A DNA stretch of 64,000 nucleotides, from positions 930,001 to 994,000 of the forward strand of contig NZ_QLYR01000001.1 in the NCBI RefSeq assembly GCF_003268275.1, in the 5' to 3' direction. This DNA comes from Hydrogeniiclostridium mannosilyticum (GTDB lineage Bacteria; Bacillota; Clostridia; Oscillospirales; Acutalibacteraceae). The notes beneath the pieces are model-generated. The model had not been told where the DNA came from. It searched no databases and saw nothing but the letters and a program-made list of their open reading frames with translations. Within the stretch, counting starts at the first letter, position 1; every line of letters starts with the position of its first letter. Shown here in pieces: positions 60,641 through 64,000 of this stretch. A program made the position numbers and the translations under genes.

Positions 60641-61657
60641 CTACCGCCACTGCGCGATGGTCTCCACCAGTGCCCGCAGGTTTTCAAATGGGAAGCCATT
60701 GTCCGCCTCCACATAAAACCACGAACCGCCGTCCATCATTTTAAACGTCTCAAATTCGCGCAGGACCAGCTCGCGGACATCTGCAGGCGTGCCAAAGGTC
60801 ATGGTATTGGCCCGGTCGGTATGAATGGCGACAGCCAGGCCCAGCGAACGGCAGGTGTCCGCCAGCTGCTTCATGTCATAGGCCGGCAGCTGGGGCCAGA
60901 TGGAGGTGGCGCCGACCTCGCGCAGGTCCTCCAGGATGGGCTCGATTTTGCCGCAGCTGTGAAAATGGATATCCAGCCCCGCCTTAACCGCTGGTGCAAA
61001 CAGCTCCTTCAGGCGCGGCTTGAAAAAGCGCCGCCAGGTTTCCGGGCTGAGCAGCATGCTTTTTTCCGCGCCGTAATCGTCTCCAAACTGGATGCCGTCC
61101 GCACCGGCGGCAATGGCCTGCTCAATGGCAACCGCATTGTAGGCGCAGATTTTATCCGCCAGGCGGTTGATTGCAGGGTCGTCCAGCTCTATGCCGCAGT
61201 AGACCTCATCGTCCGGCAGCAGCTGCCGCAGGCGCTCAATCAGGCTATGGGCGTTAACCAGCGTGTAATACTCCCCCTGGTTTCTACACACCGCCTGCTG
61301 GGCCTCCACGCTCCGGCGCAGCGGATCCGGCAGTGTATAGCGGTCGATCTCCTCCAGCACCGGGATGGGGTATTGCTTTGGAATGCCGGCAATACCATAG
61401 ATGCGGTACTCCCACAGCGTTCCCCACTCATCCTTCTTAAAAGCGTGGTAGGAGCCGTCGGGGTCGTAATCGCCGGGGCCGGGGCCGCAGGGCTCGTGCC
61501 GGTAAAAGGGTTCAAAATCCCCGGGGAGCGTTGCATACAGGTCGTTTAATTTTTCTCCGTGCTCAAAATAGCCGACGGGCGTATAATAGTACTGAAGCGG
61601 CGCCTTGTCCACCGGGCGGTAGCGCATGGCGGCCTTAACGCGTTCACGTGGTGTCAT
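60641..61657 (-). CDS. Uroporphyrinogen decarboxylase-fold protein, methyltransferase-like
   Basis: A 338-residue protein of the URO-D/MtaA/CmuA group. It opens MTPRERVKAAMRYRPVDKAP, and has IQFGDDYGAEKSMLLSPETW and IHFHSCGKIEPILEDL. The HxCG motif is the zinc site of the methylcobamide:CoM-type methyltransferases, and the active-site Asp and Arg of true URO-D are not evident. In gut anaerobes such proteins often demethylate small substrates or act in glycan-locus metabolism; the substrate is unknown. It is a lone gene. Confidence 0.82.
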   Translation of the reverse strand: MTPRERVKAAMRYRPVDKAPLQYYYTPVGYFEHGEKLNDLYATLPGDFEPFYRHEPCGPGPGDYDPDGSYHAFKKDEWGTLWEYRIYGIAGIPKQYPIPVLEEIDRYTLPDPLRRSVEAQQAVCRNQGEYYTLVNAHSLIERLRQLLPDDEVYCGIELDDPAINRLADKICAYNAVAIEQAIAAGADGIQFGDDYGAEKSMLLSPETWRRFFKPRLKELFAPAVKAGLDIHFHSCGKIEPILEDLREVGATSIWPQLPAYDMKQLADTCRSLGLAVAIHTDRANTMTFGTPADVRELVLREFETFKMMDGGSWFYVEADNGFPFENLRALVETIAQWR

Positions 61658-61914
61658 CCGGGATTCCCTCCTGTATTCCTCATCTCTGCATAATGTTCCA
61701 TGCCAAATATTCTGCTACAGTGATTATAGCGTATTTGCCGCCGTTTTGCACAATTTTTTTATGCAGGGAATTTATGTACCGGTTTCGTCCCACAATTTAT
61801 GCTATACTGGCACTGTCCCCTCTTGAGGGCCGCCGTACCGCACAGGCAGGCTCCAATCCGCCTGGGGAAAATACCGCGCCTAATACAAACCCATGATCTT
61901 ACAGGAGGCAGCTT

Positions 61915-63042
61915 ATGATAGAAATCCATGGAAAATACAGCACCGCCAGGGTTTATACAGACACGCTTGAGCCGTCGGCCGAGGGGCAGATTCAGGCCAT
62001 CTGCGACCAACCGTTCGCCCAGGGGAGCCGAATCCGCATTATGCCCGATGTACACGCCGGAAAAGGGTGCGCCATCGGCACGACTATGACCGTTACCGAC
62101 AAGGTTGTGCCGAATATGGTCGGCGTGGATATCGGCTGCGGAATGCTGACGGTGAAGCTAAAGGAAAAACGCCTGAACCTTCCGTCGCTCGACAGCTTTA
62201 TACACCAGAACATCCCCTGTGGCAGAGCGGTGCGGAAGCGCCCGCACCGCAGCCATGGGCGGATCGATGCCACTGCGCTCCGCTGCGCAAAAAGGCTTGA
62301 CATGCGGCGTACCATCGAAAGCCTCGGAACCCTGGGCGGAGGCAACCACTTCATTGAGGTAGACAGGGACGAAGAAAATTTTTACCTCATTATCCATACT
62401 GGCAGCCGTAACCCCGGGCTGCGCGTGGCGGAATATTACCAGGAACGGGCCTATCAATCGCTGGGCGGAAAGGCGCAGGCGGAGGTCCCCTATGAATTGG
62501 CGTATCTTACCGGGCAGGAGCTTCAGGACTACCTGCACGACATGGAGCTCATGCAGCGCTTTGCCGGCCTCAACCGCCAGATTATCAAGGAGGTCATCCT
62601 GGACGGCATGAAGCTCCACGAGGAGGGCAGCTTTTCTACCATTCATAACTATATTGATTTTACCTCCGGGATTCTCCGCAAGGGCGCTGTTTCGGCCAAA
62701 GCGGGAGAAAAGCTGCTCATCCCGCTCAACATGCGGGACGGGAGCCTGATCTGCACGGGACTTGGCAATCCCGACTGGAATTTCAGCGCGCCCCACGGCG
62801 CCGGGCGGCGAATGAGCCGTAAGGATGCGCTGAACGCCTTTACGGTTTCTGCTTTTCGAAAAGAGATGGCGGGCATTTTCACCACCAGCGTGTCGCCGGA
62901 GACACTGGACGAATGCCCCATGGCTTATAAGCCGGCAGACGAGCTTTTATCCCACCTAGCCGGTACAGTTAAGGTCGAAGCCCGTCTTCGGCCGGTTTAC
63001 AATTTTAAGGCGGGGGAATTTTCCGGCGGAAATCAGCGGTGA
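61915..63042 (+). CDS. rtcB: RtcB family RNA ligase
   Basis: A 375-residue protein that joins RNA 2',3'-cyclic phosphate to 5'-OH ends using Mn and GTP. IMPDVHAGKGCAIGTTM and VGVDIGCGM (Cys75) bind the metals; GTLGGGNHFIEV, HTGSRNPGLRV and SAPHGAGRRMSR (guanylated His) follow. It is shorter than the classic enzyme (~400-480), as in bacterial RtcB2-like forms. No archease gene adjoins. ATG 61915 has AGGAGG 7 bases upstream. Confidence 0.92.
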   Translation: MIEIHGKYSTARVYTDTLEPSAEGQIQAICDQPFAQGSRIRIMPDVHAGKGCAIGTTMTVTDKVVPNMVGVDIGCGMLTVKLKEKRLNLPSLDSFIHQNIPCGRAVRKRPHRSHGRIDATALRCAKRLDMRRTIESLGTLGGGNHFIEVDRDEENFYLIIHTGSRNPGLRVAEYYQERAYQSLGGKAQAEVPYELAYLTGQELQDYLHDMELMQRFAGLNRQIIKEVILDGMKLHEEGSFSTIHNYIDFTSGILRKGAVSAKAGEKLLIPLNMRDGSLICTGLGNPDWNFSAPHGAGRRMSRKDALNAFTVSAFRKEMAGIFTTSVSPETLDECPMAYKPADELLSHLAGTVKVEARLRPVYNFKAGEFSGGNQR

Positions 63043-63163
63043 GGACACGGCGAACCCGGGGACGCGCCCGCCCCTGGAGCAGTAACGGAGGGCGGCGCTT
63101 CATGCGTGGGCCGGTCAAGCTTGCAGGCTTGCCGCCATTGGGCAGCCGCATTGATTAAAACGG

Positions 63164-63216
63164 TTGTTTCCGCCCATCCTTTGTGGTACAATGGCAGCAA
63201 AGCGGAGCTTCTCAGC
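63164..63216 (+). promoter_or_regulatory. Promoter with weak palindrome after the -10 box (copy 4)
   Basis: TTGTTT (63164-63169), a 17-base spacer, TACAAT (63187-63192), then GGCAGCAAAGC at the same position as in copies 1-3. The right arm (GCTTCTCAGC) pairs poorly. Confidence 0.4.
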
Positions 63217-63311
63217 AAAACCTCCCCCTGCGCAAGGCGCGGCGGGGGCTGCCGGAACGGACAGCCGAGGGGTGAGTTTTAAATGACCACGTCGTGGAGG
63301 TGCTCAATTTA

Positions 63312-64000
63312 ATGGACAATCTCGAGCCGAAAAAGCTGGCCCTAATCCGCATCCTACAGATTTTTGAGAAGTACAGCGACTGCGATCACCCGCTGACACA
63401 GGAGGACATTGCCCGGCGCCTTGAACAGGAATACGGCATCAACATTGAGCGCAAGGCCGTCAGCCGGAACATCTCTCTGCTGAAGGAGGCCGGGATCGGC
63501 ATCGAATCCCGCCGGGCGGGCAGCTACCTGGACAGCCGCCGGTTCGAGAGCGCCGAGCTCCGCATGCTCATCGACGGGGTGCTGTGCAGCAAATATATTA
63601 CAGCCAAGCATTCCGCCGACTTAATAGACCGTCTGTGCGGCCTGTCCAACCAATATTTTCGCTCTCACGTAAAGAACATCTATTCGGTAAACGAGTGGTG
63701 CAAAACAGAAAACCAGGCCCTGTTTTATAATATTGAAATCATTGACGACGCCATTGAGCTGGGCAAACAAATTACTTTTGACTACAACAAATACGGGCTG
63801 GATAAAAAGCTGCACAAGTCCGCGTTCCATACCGCCTCCCCCTACCAGCTTCTTCTCCATAACCAGCGCTATTATTTAATGGCGCGCAATGAACGCTGGA
63901 AAGACGTCGCTTTCTACCGCCTCGACCGAATTACCAGCATCAAGCTGACCGGACGGCCGCTTGTGCCCCTGCAATCGGTAAAGGGGTATGAAACCGGCGT
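63312..64000 (+). CDS. WYL-domain transcriptional regulator, 3' end outside the window
   Basis: About 229 residues are visible and the frame is still open at the window end. The N-terminal part is a DeoR/HTH-11-like winged helix (LALIRILQIFEKYSDCDHPL, then TQEDIARRLEQEYGINIERK). The central part leads into a WYL domain (SPYQLLLHNQRYYLMARNER, then AFYRLDRITSIKL). WYL proteins sense nucleic acids or nucleotides and control DNA-damage, defence or metabolic genes. GGAGG lies 11 bases before ATG 63312. Its target is not visible. Confidence 0.87.
   Translation, partial: MDNLEPKKLALIRILQIFEKYSDCDHPLTQEDIARRLEQEYGINIERKAVSRNISLLKEAGIGIESRRAGSYLDSRRFESAELRMLIDGVLCSKYITAKHSADLIDRLCGLSNQYFRSHVKNIYSVNEWCKTENQALFYNIEIIDDAIELGKQITFDYNKYGLDKKLHKSAFHTASPYQLLLHNQRYYLMARNERWKDVAFYRLDRITSIKLTGRPLVPLQSVKGYETG

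Noticed and set aside
1-64000. CRISPR array or phage genome
   Set aside because: No regularly spaced repeat array and no phage structural or integrase gene was found.

Overview
This window looks like a chromosomal segment of a GC-rich, endospore-forming Clostridia species, probably a gut Oscillospiraceae/Ruminococcaceae-type bacterium. That placement is an inference from three things: sporulation and germination genes (gpr, spoIIP, a spoVAE-type gene), Firmicutes-style AGGAGG ribosome sites with sigma-A promoters (TTGACA-17-TATAAT), and many glycan-use genes of the sort found in gut clostridia. Most of the sequence is ordinary housekeeping DNA; no CRISPR array, phage or insertion sequence was seen.

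Layout. 1-3.1 kb: the start of a sugar isomerase, an AraC regulator, a membrane protein and a GNAT acetyltransferase. 3.3-9.2 kb: a TtcA-like tRNA thiolase, an unrecognised 537-residue protein, a translationally coupled Cys-rich protein plus 8-oxoguanine-type glycosylase, and class II aldolase. 9.5-18.9 kb (minus strand): a radical SAM protein, a candidate structured RNA with its own consensus promoter and terminator, hemW, a HAD phosphatase, lepA, and a pyrC-pyrF-pyrK-pyrD operon whose pyrK is frameshifted. 19-25 kb: a second AraC regulator, a secreted low-complexity membrane protein, spoIIP, gpr, rpsT, a 49-residue membrane protein and spoVAE. 25.2-29.7 kb: a D-amino acid transaminase, a VanZ protein, a TetR/NAD-epimerase divergent pair with a candidate operator, and a flavin-type oxidase. 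29.8-38.3 kb: a frameshifted GH38 alpha-mannosidase, an SGNH hydrolase and lipoprotein, an ECF sigma factor with an RsiV-like partner, and a second sigma-like gene coupled to an unknown 413-residue protein. 38.4-40.7 kb: an AT-rich patch of gene debris, an HMA-domain protein with a degenerate metal motif, and an HTH gene. 40.9-54 kb: a GH99-like enzyme, a GNAT, an IscU-like scaffold plus GGGtGRT protein operon, a broken surface protein, a secreted EEP-fold enzyme, YbaK, pyrophosphatase, sialate O-acetylesterase and ppdK. 54.3-56.5 kb: a cluster of small HTH genes and remnants next to tRNA-Arg(CCU). 56.6-64 kb: a two-gene ABC exporter, a URO-D-like methyltransferase, RtcB and a WYL regulator that runs off the window.

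Functional picture. Several genes would release sugars from host or plant glycans (mannosidase, acetylesterase, GH99-like), and ppdK, aldolase and the pyrimidine operon supply central metabolism. The most interesting unexplained items are (1) the ~236-nt RNA at 10.66-10.90 kb with a potential 7-bp pseudoknot, (2) a palindrome GGCARCAA...TTGTTGCC placed directly after the -10 box of up to four separate promoters, which suggests a shared regulator, and (3) the scaffold/GGGtGRT pair of unknown function. At least four one-base frame disruptions in otherwise well-conserved genes mean that either assembly indels or real gene decay must be considered.
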